Position numbers and translations under genes: made by a program
The notes under the pieces: generated by a model
Seen by the model: only the letters and a program-made list of their open reading frames with translations
Told to the model about the DNA's origin: nothing
The model's database searches: none
Assembly: GCA_963827605.1 (NCBI GenBank)
Contig: CAWHBK010000001.1
Span: 1,116,001-1,180,000, forward strand
Length of the DNA stretch: 64,000 nucleotides
Reading direction: 5' to 3'
From: DSYU01 sp963827605
Lineage (GTDB): Bacteria; Chloroflexota; Anaerolineae; Anaerolineales; Anaerolineaceae
Part shown: positions 1 through 7,877 of the stretch, piece by piece
Numbering within the stretch: position 1 is the stretch's first letter
Layout of the letters: every line of letters begins with the position of its first letter

Positions 1-808
1 GGTCACATAGCGGTAGTTATAGCCGACGCCGTGCCCAGCCGGCAGCATCCTTAACCGAGGCCAGGCGCGCCTTCCAGGTCAGCGCCGGGCAAAACCCTTC
101 TGGAAGAGGCGCCTCAGCGGATGGATGCAGCCCATAAATCGCAATCCCCGCGCGCACCATGTCGAAATGCGCCTCGGGAAAATACAGCGAGGCCGCCGAG
201 TTGGCCGCGTGAACCAGGGGCGGGCGCAGCTGGTTCGGCTTCCAGGCGCTTCGATCAGGCGGGTAAAACGTTCAATCTGCCAGTCAGTGGTGTCTCGTGC
301 GGGCTCATCCGCGCTGGCCAGGTGGGTGAAAAGCGCCTTCCAGCGCCAGATCCGGGCTGGTCGTGGATCTGGCGGACAAATTCCAGCCCATCTTCCGGGA
401 AAACGCCCAGCCGGCCCATGCCCGTATCGAATTTGGCGTGCACGTGCAGGGGCTGCCCCAGCGCCCGGGCCTGCGCGGCAAAATCACGCGCCAGGTCAGG
501 GTGGTGAACCGCCAGGCTGATCCGGTTGGCAATCGCCTCGGCCACCCGTTCGGGCGCGCTAAAGCCAAGCACCAGGATCGGCAGCGTAATACCTGCCTGG
601 CGCAGGGTGATGCCTCTTCCACCCGCGCCACCCCCAGCCAGGCCGCCCCGGCGGAGGCCGCGGCCCGGCCACCTCAACCAGGCCATGCCCATACCCATTG
701 GCTTTAATCACCGCCATTACCGGGCGCCCGGTAATCGCCTGCAGTTGGCTGAATATTGTTCCGGATGGCGCCAAGATCGATTTCTAACCAGGTAGAATAA
801 GCATCCAT
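1..808 (-). CDS. alr: alanine racemase, frameshifted and cut by window edge
   Basis: PLP enzyme that interconverts L- and D-alanine for peptidoglycan. Read from an ATG at 808, the N-terminus gives TWLEIDLGAIRNNI. A second frame gives VMAVIKANGYGHG, the motif with the PLP-binding lysine. Further frames give a DTGMGRLG motif and, near 130-220, HAANSAASLYFPEAHFD and RAGIAIYGLHP. These are in the family's order but spread over at least three frames, so four or more indels break the gene. The C-terminal half, with the catalytic tyrosine, lies beyond position 1. It is divergent from tgt. Because neighbouring essential genes are broken in the same way, sequence error is the likely cause and not real inactivation. 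Confidence in identity is high; the exact frame boundaries are approximate. Confidence 0.85.
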
Positions 809-976
809 GATCGAACGCAGCCTTATCAAAATAGATGAGACCGTGTACAGCGCGACTCGACCATAAGCTCTGTCGGCTCAGCATGTCCGACTTTTTGAAT
901 GGCTGCAAGTATAAAGTCCAACCCTTCATTCAAGCTTAGGTGTTCAAGACAACTACGAATAGCTTTGCCCGTAGGG

Positions 977-982
977 TATAAT
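977..982 (+). promoter_or_regulatory. -10 box of tgt, possibly leaderless transcript
   Basis: A perfect TATAAT lies 11 bases before the tgt ATG at 994, with no room for a Shine-Dalgarno site if transcription starts about 7 bases downstream. I see no good -35 at 16-18 bases. This suggests a leaderless or near-leaderless mRNA. The rest of 809-976 holds no gene that I can support. Confidence 0.45.
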
Positions 983-993
983 CCGCGCTTGAT

Positions 994-2137
994 ATGACAA
1001 ATCAGCCATCCGATTTCACCTTTACCCTGGCCGGGCAGCAGGGCAATGCCCGGGCAGGTATCTTTCACACCCCCCACGGCGATATTCCTACCCCCATCTT
1101 TGCGCCGGTCGGCACCCAGGCCACCGTCAAAGCAGTCACCCCCGCCCAGCTGGAAGAAATTGGCGCCAGCCTGGTTCTGTCGAACACCTATCATCTCTAC
1201 CTGCGCCCCGGCGCGGACCTGGTGGCAGAGATGGGCGGCCTGCATCAATTTATGCACTGGCCCCACCCCATCCTGACCGATTCCGGCGGCTTCCAGGTCT
1301 TTTCCCTGGCCGAGATGCGCAAGATCGATGAAGATGGGGTGACTTTCAAAAGCCATATCGATGGCTCGATGCACCGCTTCACCCCGGAAAAATCCATCGA
1401 AATCCAGGAAAAACTGGGCGCGGATATCATCATGGCCTTTGACGAATGCGCCCCACCTTATGACCGGGCGTACAACCGAGCGCGCCATGCAGCGCACCCA
1501 TGCCTGGGCCGAACGCTGCCTGGCGGCCAAAACGCGCCCCGACCAGGCCCTGTTTGGCATCGTTCAGGGCGGCGTCTTCCCCGATCTGCGCCAGCAGTCG
1601 GCCGAGTTCATCGCCTCGCTGGGCTTCCCCGGTCATGCCATTGGCGGGCTGTCGGTCGGCGAGACCAAGCACGAGATGAACGCCATGCTCGAAGTGGTCA
1701 ACGCCGTCTTGCCCGCGGACAAACCGCGCTACCTGATGGGCGTCGGCTCGCCCGAAGATCTGATCAACGGCATCCAGCGCGGGGTCGATATCTTTGACTG
1801 CGTGCTGCCCACCCGCCTGGCGCGCCACCAGGCCGCCATGACCCGCACCGGGCGGATCAACCTGATGAATGCCGTCCATGCCCACGACCCGCGCCCCATC
1901 GATGAGGACTGCGGCTGCTATACCTGCCGCAACTTTACCCGCGCATACCTGCGCCACCTGATCGTCGCCAAAGAAATGCTGGCCTCCACCCTGATTTCGA
2001 TCCACAACATCTACACCCTGCTCCAAATCGTCGCAGATGCCCGCCAGGCCATCCTGGCGGGGACGTTTGATGCCTTTGCGGCCGATTTCCTGGCCAATTA
2101 CCAGGCGGCTCCCTCGGACGCGGAAGTGATTAGCTGA
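994..2137 (+). CDS. tgt: queuine/preQ1 tRNA-guanine transglycosylase, one frameshift
   Basis: Exchanges guanine-34 of GUN-anticodon tRNAs for preQ1 in the queuosine pathway. The first frame, from 994, has the substrate-pocket motif TDSGGFQVFSLAEMRKI and ends usefully near AFDECAPPYDR (about 1465). The second frame resumes at RAMQRTHAWAERCL and runs to the stop at 2137. It contains GIVQGG, GGLSVGE, the nucleophile region DIFDCVLPTR, and a zinc site CGCYTC with a later IHN histidine. Joined, the product is about 380 residues, the normal family length. The single frameshift lies at about 1462-1485 and matches the error pattern of alr and recA. All catalytic and zinc residues are present, so the true gene is probably intact. 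Confidence 0.93.
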
Positions 2138-2151
2138 AGGCTCGATCGATT

Positions 2152-2904
2152 GTGGAAACAAAGAAACAGACCCGGCCAATAAAATTCGCGCCGCTCTACC
2201 CTGCTGGCCCTGCTGCTCCTCGCGGCCTGCCGGCCTGGCGCGGTTCCCACTGCCTATCCCACCCCCGCTATCCTCACTGTCCAGAGTACGCGCGGCGCTT
2301 GCGGCCGCTGGGGAATGCCTACCGCGCCTGCGTGGAAGAACTGGATAACACCGGGTTGGTTCTTCTGGAAACCCCGGCTGCCGCGATCGACCTCAAGCAA
2401 GCCAGTCTGGGCCTCCGCTGGGGTCCGGGCAGCGCTTTCAAAGATTACGCGGCGGTCGTTGGGCAGGAAGAACTGGTCCTCATCGTTCACCCGCAAAACC
2501 CGCTCACCAGCATCACCCTGACCGACCTTCAGGCCATCTTTCGCGGCGGGCTGCGCGAGTGGCCCCAATCCGCGCCACCGGTCGAGATCCAACCCTGGGT
2601 TTATTTGAACGGCGACGATACGCACGCTGTATTTGAAGCCGCTGTCCTCTCCGGCCAGGCGCCGTCGGCGCGGGTGGTCTCCCTGGCCCCTGACCCGGCC
2701 GCCATGCGCGAAGCGGTCGCGGCCAACCCGGCGGCCATTGGCTTTCTTCCGCGCCGCTGGCTGGATCCCTCCGTCAAAGCCATTTCCGTGGATGGGCTCG
2801 ACCCGGCCCTGCTGCGCCAGCCCATCCTGGCAATGAGCCGCTCGGAACCCCAGGGCCTGGAAAAGTCCTGGCTGCTCTGCCTTCAGGATAAGTTATCGGA
2901 ATAA
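2152..2904 (+). CDS. PstS-like substrate-binding lipoprotein, N-terminal frameshifts
   Basis: Periplasmic-binding-protein-type domain of the PstS/phosphate-binding class: the core LVLIVHPQNPLTSITLTDL followed by IFRGGLREW matches the segment of PBP-like-2 proteins that reads 'tLsdlqaIFsGkitnW'. The GTG start at 2152 gives METKKQTRPI. The lipoprotein signal (RRSTLLALLLLAAC, lipobox LLAAC) appears in another frame at about 2189-2230, and the mature protein resumes in the first frame near 2300, so two small indels are needed. It is short for a PstS (about 250 residues) and lacks the usual N-terminal GAGATFP-type phosphate loop. It stands alone, with no permease or ATPase beside it. The ligand is unknown; it could be a sensor-type or orphan binding protein. 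Confidence 0.6.
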   Translation: METKKQTRPIKFAPLYPAGPAAPRGLPAWRGSHCLSHPRYPHCPEYARRLRPLGNAYRACVEELDNTGLVLLETPAAAIDLKQASLGLRWGPGSAFKDYAAVVGQEELVLIVHPQNPLTSITLTDLQAIFRGGLREWPQSAPPVEIQPWVYLNGDDTHAVFEAAVLSGQAPSARVVSLAPDPAAMREAVAANPAAIGFLPRRWLDPSVKAISVDGLDPALLRQPILAMSRSEPQGLEKSWLLCLQDKLSE

Positions 2905-2918
2905 TCGAGAGGTTCGCT

Positions 2919-3152
2919 ATGTCCATAATCTTAACCCTGCGCAAACAAGAATTCCAGTTGGAAGGAAAATCGATCCAGGTCAAAGCCGCCTTCCAACAGC
3001 TCAATCTTTCTCCCGAGGCGCACCTGCTGGTTCGCGACGGCGAACTGCTCAACGAGAATGATTGGCTAAAAGACGGCGACAATGTAAAAATCGTGGCCGT
3101 CATCTCTGGCGGGAGCCTGGCTCCTGGAATGGATCCGGCATGCCAAGCATGA
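2919..3152 (+). CDS. ThiS/MoaD-type sulfur carrier protein (TtuB-like)
   Basis: A 77-residue beta-grasp protein with the family pattern: two opening strands, then LSPEAHLLVRDGELL, then DGDNVKIVAVISGG. In the family a C-terminal Gly-Gly is adenylated and thiocarboxylated to hand sulfur to an acceptor enzyme. The gene overlaps the TtuA homologue downstream, so it is likely the sulfur donor for tRNA 2-thiolation, as TtuB is for TtuA in Thermus. Oddly, the frame continues 12 residues past Gly-Gly (SLAPGMDPACQA) before the stop at 3150. Either the tail is removed by a protease or an indel near 3115-3140 hides the true stop. A GAGAGG ribosome binding site lies 6 bases before the ATG. Confidence 0.7.
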   Translation: MSIILTLRKQEFQLEGKSIQVKAAFQQLNLSPEAHLLVRDGELLNENDWLKDGDNVKIVAVISGGSLAPGMDPACQA

Positions 3153-4080
3153 CGTGTCACACGTGCGGGGAGCGCGCGGTGATCCGCATGCGCCAGCACC
3201 GCCTTGCGTTTTGCAAAGAACATTACCTGGAATGGTTCGTCGAACAGACCGAGCGCGCCATCCATAAATATCATATGTTCACCAAGCAAGAGCGCAGTCC
3301 TGGTCGCCGTTTCCGGCGGCAAAGACTTGCTGGCGCTGTGGGATGTGCTCTGGCAGCTGGACTACCCGGCCGACGGGCTGTATATCAACCTGGGGATCGA
3401 CAGCGAAGACGATTATTCGGATGAATCCGAGCGCTACGCGCGCGAGTTTGCGGCGGAACGGGCGCTGAAACTGCACATCGTCAACGTGCAGGAGCATGTA
3501 TGGGGAAACCATCCCGCAGATGGCACGCCGGACGCGGCGGACAAGCAGCGGGCGCTTCAAACCCTGTTCGGCCTGCGGGATGGTCAAACGCCATGAGATG
3601 AACCGTATCGCGCGCGACCTGGGCTACAATGTGCTCGCAACCGCCCACAACCTGGATGACGAGGTCGCCATCCTGTTTGGCAACGTGATGATGTGGCAAA
3701 CCGAGCTGCTGGCGCGCCAATCCCCTGTCCTGCAAGCCGCGCGAAGGTTTTACCCGCAAAGTAAAACCTTTCTGCCGTTTTTACGAGCGCGAAACCGCCG
3801 CTTACACCCTGCTGCGCGGTATCCCCTATATCGAAGAAGAATGCCCATACGCGGTGGGCAGCAAGCAGTTATATTACAAAGATCTGATCAACAAGATGGA
3901 AGAAGAACAGCCCGGCACAAGCTGGCTTTTTACGTCGGTTTTCTCAACGCCAAAGAAAAAGGCGCCTTCCGCGAACTGCCAGATGCAGGCCAGGACGGCA
4001 GCCTGCACCCCTGCCCGAACTGCGGCCAGCCCACCACCGGCACGGATGTCTGCGCTTTCTGCCGCTCCTTCAATACCTGA
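3149..4080 (+). CDS. ttuA: tRNA 2-thiouridine synthase, TtuA/TtcA type, four frameshifts
   Basis: PP-loop sulfurtransferase that adenylates a uridine (position 54 in TtuA) and replaces its oxygen with sulfur. Reading across frames gives an N-terminal zinc knuckle (MTCHTCGERAVIRM), the PP-loop VAVSGGKD, the Cys pair CSACGMVKRHEMN, ATAHNLDDEVAILFGNVMMW, EEECPYAVGSKQLYYKD with the third catalytic cysteine, and the C-terminal zinc knuckle CPNCGQPTTGTDVCAFC. Frame changes occur near 3290, 3555, 3745 and 3922. The ATG at 3149 overlaps the upstream TGA as ATGA; an ATG at 3140 in the same frame is an alternative. The PP-loop reads SGGKDLLAL where SGGKDS is usual, close to an indel. All zinc and catalytic cysteines are retained, so a functional gene with sequence errors is the best reading. 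Confidence 0.85.
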
Positions 4081-4211
4081 CCCCTCAGTTCCGCGCATTT
4101 CGCCAGTGCCATTAGAAATAATTCCCTGCGCCGAACCGTCCACTCTCCAGAATCGGGGCGAGGATCTTTGCGTTCTTCGAAAATACGCCCCAAAAACGCT
4201 TCTTTCGGTGC

Positions 4212-4239
4212 TTGACGTATTGAACATATGTACTATAAT
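4212..4239 (+). promoter_or_regulatory. recA promoter with SOS-box-like operator
   Basis: TTGACG (4212-4217) and a perfect TATAAT (4234-4239) are 16 bases apart, a strong housekeeping-type promoter about 85 bases before recA. Within the spacer sits GAACATATGTAC (4222-4233), one mismatch from the GAAC-N4-GTTC box bound by LexA in Gram-positive-type SOS systems. A repressor there would block RNA polymerase directly. The operator role is inferred from position and similarity. Confidence 0.6.
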
Positions 4240-4325
4240 TGATATATCCGTTTTCCAACAGACCTTGGTTACGGTATATAATCAGAGTGATGTTACCTTA
4301 AGACGAGTTTAGGAGAGATAGAAAC

Positions 4326-5431
4326 ATGGCGCGTAAAACCCCACAACCCCCTCAACAAATCCCTGCCGGACCTCCCCCCATGGATGATGCCCGCCGGGCC
4401 ATCCTGGATAAAGCGCTGGGTGATATTGTCAAACGCTACGGCGAAGGCTCCATCATGCGCATGGGCGAAGCCCAGCACATGGCAGTCGAAGCCATCCCGA
4501 CCGGTTCCCTTTCCCTGGATATTGCCCTGGGGGTCGGCGGTATCCCGCGCGGCCGCATCACCGAAATCTACGGCCCCGAATCTTCGGGAAAGACCACCAT
4601 CTGCCAGCACATCGTCGCCGAGGCGCAAAAGCTGGGCGGTATGGCAGCCTATATCGATATGGAACATGCCCTCGACCCGCGCTATGCCGCTCAACTGCGG
4701 CGTGGATATCGAGAACCTGCTCATCTCCCAACCGGATACCGGCGAGCAGGCCCTGGAAATCTGCGAGACCCTGGTGCGCTCCGCCGCAGTGGATGTCGTG
4801 GTGATCGACTCGGTGGCTGCCCTGGTTCCACGCGCCGAAATCGAAGGCGATATGGGCGATGCCAGCATGGGTATGCAGGCCCGCCTGATGTCGCAGGCGC
4901 TGCGCAAGCTCTCCGGCGCGATCAACCAGACCAAGACCGCGGTGGTCTTCACCAACCAGCTGCGCCAGAAGATCGGCGTCATGTTCGGCAACCCCGAAAC
5001 CACCCCTGGCGGCCTGGCGCTCAAATTCTACGCTTCCGTCCGCCTGGATGTCCGCCGCATCCAATCCATCAAGGTCGGCGCCGGAAATCATCGGCAACCG
5101 GGTGCGCGTGCGCGTGGTCAAGAACAAGGTTGCCCCGCCCTTCCGCACCGCCGAATTCGACATCATGTACAACGAAGGCATCTCCAAGGTCGGCGATATC
5201 ATCGACCTGGCGACCCAGCTCGAAATCGTCACCAAGCGCGGCGCCTTCTTCTCCTACGGCGATATTCGCCTGGGCCAGGGCCGCGAGAACGCCAAAGAAT
5301 TCCTGCGCCAGAACCCCGAACTTTGCCATGAAATCGATATGGCCGTTCGCCAGCGCGCCGTTGGCGGCGACATGCCTCTGCCGCTCTCCATCGGGGGGGA
5401 TGGCAGCGACGATGGTGACGACGAAGAATAG
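4326..5431 (+). CDS. recA: RecA recombinase, two frameshifts
   Basis: DNA strand-exchange ATPase and co-protease of the SOS response. The first frame carries GSIMRMGE, the Walker A GPESSGKTT and YIDMEHALDPRYA. The second, entered near 4690, carries GVDIENLLISQPD, the Walker B VVVIDSVAALVPRAEIEGD, and loop L2 with TVVFTNQLRQKIGVMFGNPE-like residues. The third, entered near 5080, carries EIIGNRVRVRVVKNKVAPPF and ends in an acidic tail (DGSDDGDDEE), typical of RecA. The joined length is about 367 residues. An AGGAGAG site lies 9 bases before the ATG. recA is expected to be intact in a living cell, so the two indels are best explained by consensus error. There is no sign of an intein: both breaks are 1-2 base shifts without inserted sequence. 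Confidence 0.95.
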
Positions 5432-5454
5432 CCAGACTGAAAGATACACTATAA

Positions 5455-5502
5455 TTGAGGAAGATACGGTCTTATCCGGGCCGGATCTTCCTCAATCTTT
5501 TT
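5455..5502 (+). terminator. recA rho-independent terminator
   Basis: A perfect 11-bp inverted repeat, TTGAGGAAGAT (5455-5465) and ATCTTCCTCAA (5485-5495), with a 19-base loop, is followed by TCTTTTT. It lies just after the recA stop and before the next gene. Confidence 0.75.
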
Positions 5503-5520
5503 AACCAACAGGTGCGCAGC

Positions 5521-6078
5521 GTGAAATCCCAATCCGTCTTGCTATCCGGCTGGCTGGCGCTGATCTTACTCGCTTTCTTGGCGACTGCCTGCTTGCCGTC
5601 TGGCAGTCCCAACCTGAATCGTCCCCCTTTTGTTCCACCCACTCAGGAGATTGGGCCTGGCCGTACGACACCCTCGGCGTTGGATAACAATCCCATTCCC
5701 GCCAGTCTTCCCACCGCTACGATCCAATGCAAGGATAACCTTTCCTTCAAAAATGATCTGACCATCCCGGATGGTACGGAAGTTTCCCCTGATTCCACGC
5801 TGGATAAACGTTGGGAGGTGGAGAACAATGGAAACTGCAACTGGGCGCAAGGCTATCGCGTGCGGCTCATTGCTGGGTCAGAGCTTGGCGCGCAGAAAGA
5901 ACAATCCCTTTACCCGGCCCGCAGCGGCAGCCGTGCAGTGATCCGCATGATCTTCAAAGCACCCGCGGAGGCAGGCACATACCGCAGCGCCTGGCAGGCC
6001 TTTACCCCCCAGGGTGAGCCATTTGGGGATCCATTTTTTATCGAGATCAAGGTGGGCACGGCTGCGGTCACACCCTGA
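5521..6078 (+). CDS. lipoprotein with NBR1-Ig-like domain
   Basis: The GTG at 5521 starts a lipoprotein signal (KSQSVLLSGWLALILLAFLATAC, lipobox LATAC at about residue 23). A low-complexity Pro/Thr/Asn linker follows, then an immunoglobulin-like domain from about residue 80. That domain has the NBR1-Ig hallmarks: DGTEVSPDSTLDKRWEVEN, NGNCNWAQGYRV, and a closing GTYRSAWQAFTPQGEPFGD. Such 'next to BRCA1' Ig domains are common on lipoproteins of Anaerolineae and Chloroflexia, where the role is unknown but is presumed to be surface binding. The longer frame from 5455 would place about 22 residues before the signal peptide and run through the recA terminator, so 5521 is preferred. It is transcribed towards the cyclase gene. 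No enzymatic motif is visible. Confidence 0.75.
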   Translation: MKSQSVLLSGWLALILLAFLATACLPSGSPNLNRPPFVPPTQEIGPGRTTPSALDNNPIPASLPTATIQCKDNLSFKNDLTIPDGTEVSPDSTLDKRWEVENNGNCNWAQGYRVRLIAGSELGAQKEQSLYPARSGSRAVIRMIFKAPAEAGTYRSAWQAFTPQGEPFGDPFFIEIKVGTAAVTP

Positions 6079-6085
6079 TGGACCC

Positions 6086-6137
6086 AGACCTCAAAGGTCG
6101 CGGTTGACCTACGCAGCCCGTGAGACCTTCGAGGTCT
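6086..6137. terminator. bidirectional terminator/repeat between convergent genes
   Basis: AGACCTC (6086-6092) pairs with GAGGTCT (6131-6137). The right half also forms its own tight hairpin, AGACCT-TCG-AGGTCT (6123-6137), followed by TT. It fills the gap between two convergent genes, as expected for a shared terminator. Confidence 0.55.
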
Positions 6138-6139
6138 TT

Positions 6140-7864
6140 CTAGCAAACTTCCAGCACCTCGTACACCGGGATGGGATCGCGTTTTCCCTTGGCCTGGATC
6201 GGTTCGACTTTGCGTACCTGGATGCGGTCCGCCACTCGTTCGTAAGCCGTATGACTGATTAAGATCTGGCCCGGTCCAGCATTTTCTTGTATGCGCTTGG
6301 CGGTGTTCACGCTATCGCCAATGGCCGTGTAATCCAGGCGCTTTTCCGTACCGATCAGGCCCAAAACAGCATCCCCAAGATGAATACCGGCCCCAAAGTG
6401 TAAATGCAGTTCCGGCGGCAGCTCCCGGTGCAGCGCCTGGATCGAATCGCGCATTCCTAGCGCCGCTCGTACGGCGCGCAGGGTATGGTCCGGCTGCGCG
6501 ATGGGCGCATTGAACCAGGCCATCAGCGCGTCCCCCAGGAATTTGTCAATCGTGCCTTCTTCTTTCAACACCGCTTCCGCGGATACGGCCAGATAGCGGT
6601 TCAATACCTTGACCAGATCTTCTGGCGAAAGACTTTCACTGAAGTGGGTGAAACCCCGAATATCCGCGAACAGGGTCGTGATCTCCATCCGGTTGCCGCC
6701 TAATTGGAGGCTGTTCGGGTCGAGCTGGTCGATCACCGCCGGGGAAACCATGCGCTCGAACAACCGGCGCTGGGCTTCCAGGTGTTTCTTCTCCGTCAGG
6801 TCTTCCATCACAATCGCCACGCCCTGGGTGGTATGCTGCACATCTTTCAAAGGCGAGAGGCTCAAGCGCAAATCGATGTTGCCGCGCTCGGGTAAATTCG
6901 GGTTCATCTCCAGGCCAACCACCGTCTGGTCCCGCAGCAGCACTTCCTGCATATGCGGTTCCAGCGAAAGCGCAAAGGCCGCCAGGATATCTTCCAGCGA
7001 ATGACCAATCACTTCCTGCTGGATCTTCCCCAGGATCAGCTCAGCCGCGCGGTTGCATAAAACAATGCGTTCCTGCACGTCTGTGGTCAGCACGCCGCTG
7101 GCAATGGAAAAGAACACGTTGTCCATCAGGTTCTTGAGCCCCGTCACTTCCGCCAGGGTACGCCGGACGGAGGCGAACAGGCGCGCATTGTCGATCGCCA
7201 CAGCCGCCTGGTTGGCAAAGGCGGTCAGCAGTTCCAGGTGCTTTTGAGAAAACAACCCGCTGCGGATGCGGTTATCGGCATACATTACGCCGATTAAATC
7301 ATTCTTCAACTTCAACGGCACGCACAGAATCGAGCGCAGGTTATACGCCACCACACTCTGCTGCCCGCCAAAGCGTGGGTCTTCCTGCGCGTTGGTGGTG
7401 AGCACCGCCTGCCCATCGTTGATGACCCGGTAAATCACCGTCCGGCTGACCGCAAATTCACTCTGATCCAGCGATTCCTGCTCCCAGTTTCGCGCAATGC
7501 GGGTTGTCAGTTCCCCGTTTTCCTCGTTGCGCAGCACAATAAAGCCGCGCTCAGCGCCGGTGATCTGAATAATCGTGTCCATCACAATTTGGAGGACTTT
7601 ATCCAGGTCCAAGGTCGAGTTGACCACCTGCCCAATCTCTGCCAGAGAGCGCATATTGCGCATTTCTCCATCCATCGACTGGACCTGCCGCTGCAGTTGG
7701 GACAGCATATCCGATAGACTGTTAATCCGGTCCACAACCCGCTGCGGCACCGTATTCGGCCGGTAGCTGCTAAAGTAATTCTGTACTTCTCGAAGCATCT
7801 CGGACATCATTCCGAGCTGCTGTTCTACAGGAATGATGGGGGATGTATTTTGGCGGTCAAGCAC
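6140..7864 (-). CDS. GAF-PAS adenylate/guanylate cyclase (class III)
   Basis: Soluble cyclic-nucleotide synthase of about 574 residues. Order: a short helical N-terminus, a GAF domain (about 70-235, from LAEIGQVVNSTLDLDKVL to AVAIDNARLF), a PAS domain (about 250-360), and a class III cyclase catalytic domain (about 385-565). Both metal aspartates are present (FADIRGFTHFSE and KFLGDALMAWF), as are the transition-state Asn/Arg (SVNTAKRIQE) and the substrate lysine in IDKFLGD, which favours ATP. No transmembrane segment is seen, so it senses cytosolic signals. The GTG at 7864 is chosen because AAGGAG lies 5 bases upstream; an ATG at 7894 would overlap the upstream gene and has no such site. It follows the transglutaminase gene by 13 bases, probably in one operon. 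Confidence 0.85.
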   Translation of the reverse strand: MLDRQNTSPIIPVEQQLGMMSEMLREVQNYFSSYRPNTVPQRVVDRINSLSDMLSQLQRQVQSMDGEMRNMRSLAEIGQVVNSTLDLDKVLQIVMDTIIQITGAERGFIVLRNEENGELTTRIARNWEQESLDQSEFAVSRTVIYRVINDGQAVLTTNAQEDPRFGGQQSVVAYNLRSILCVPLKLKNDLIGVMYADNRIRSGLFSQKHLELLTAFANQAAVAIDNARLFASVRRTLAEVTGLKNLMDNVFFSIASGVLTTDVQERIVLCNRAAELILGKIQQEVIGHSLEDILAAFALSLEPHMQEVLLRDQTVVGLEMNPNLPERGNIDLRLSLSPLKDVQHTTQGVAIVMEDLTEKKHLEAQRRLFERMVSPAVIDQLDPNSLQLGGNRMEITTLFADIRGFTHFSESLSPEDLVKVLNRYLAVSAEAVLKEEGTIDKFLGDALMAWFNAPIAQPDHTLRAVRAALGMRDSIQALHRELPPELHLHFGAGIHLGDAVLGLIGTEKRLDYTAIGDSVNTAKRIQENAGPGQILISHTAYERVADRIQVRKVEPIQAKGKRDPIPVYEVLEVC

Positions 7865-7877
7865 AATGACTCCTTTT

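Noticed and set aside
826..1560. Minus-strand frame opposite tgt, whose end (LSLNEGLDFILAAIQKVGHAEP...) in the alr-tgt gap looks almost protein-like
   Set aside because: Most of it is antisense to tgt, and only about 45 codons lie in free DNA without a start or ribosome binding site. It could be a short remnant, but I cannot support it.
2152..2904. A second Pst transporter in the first 5 kb
   Set aside because: Only a binding-protein-like lipoprotein is there; no permease or ATPase gene accompanies it.
4326..5431. Programmed frameshifting or an intein in recA
   Set aside because: There are two separate 1-2 base shifts with no slippery site common to both and no inserted sequence. Neighbouring genes show the same kind of damage, so consensus error is simpler.
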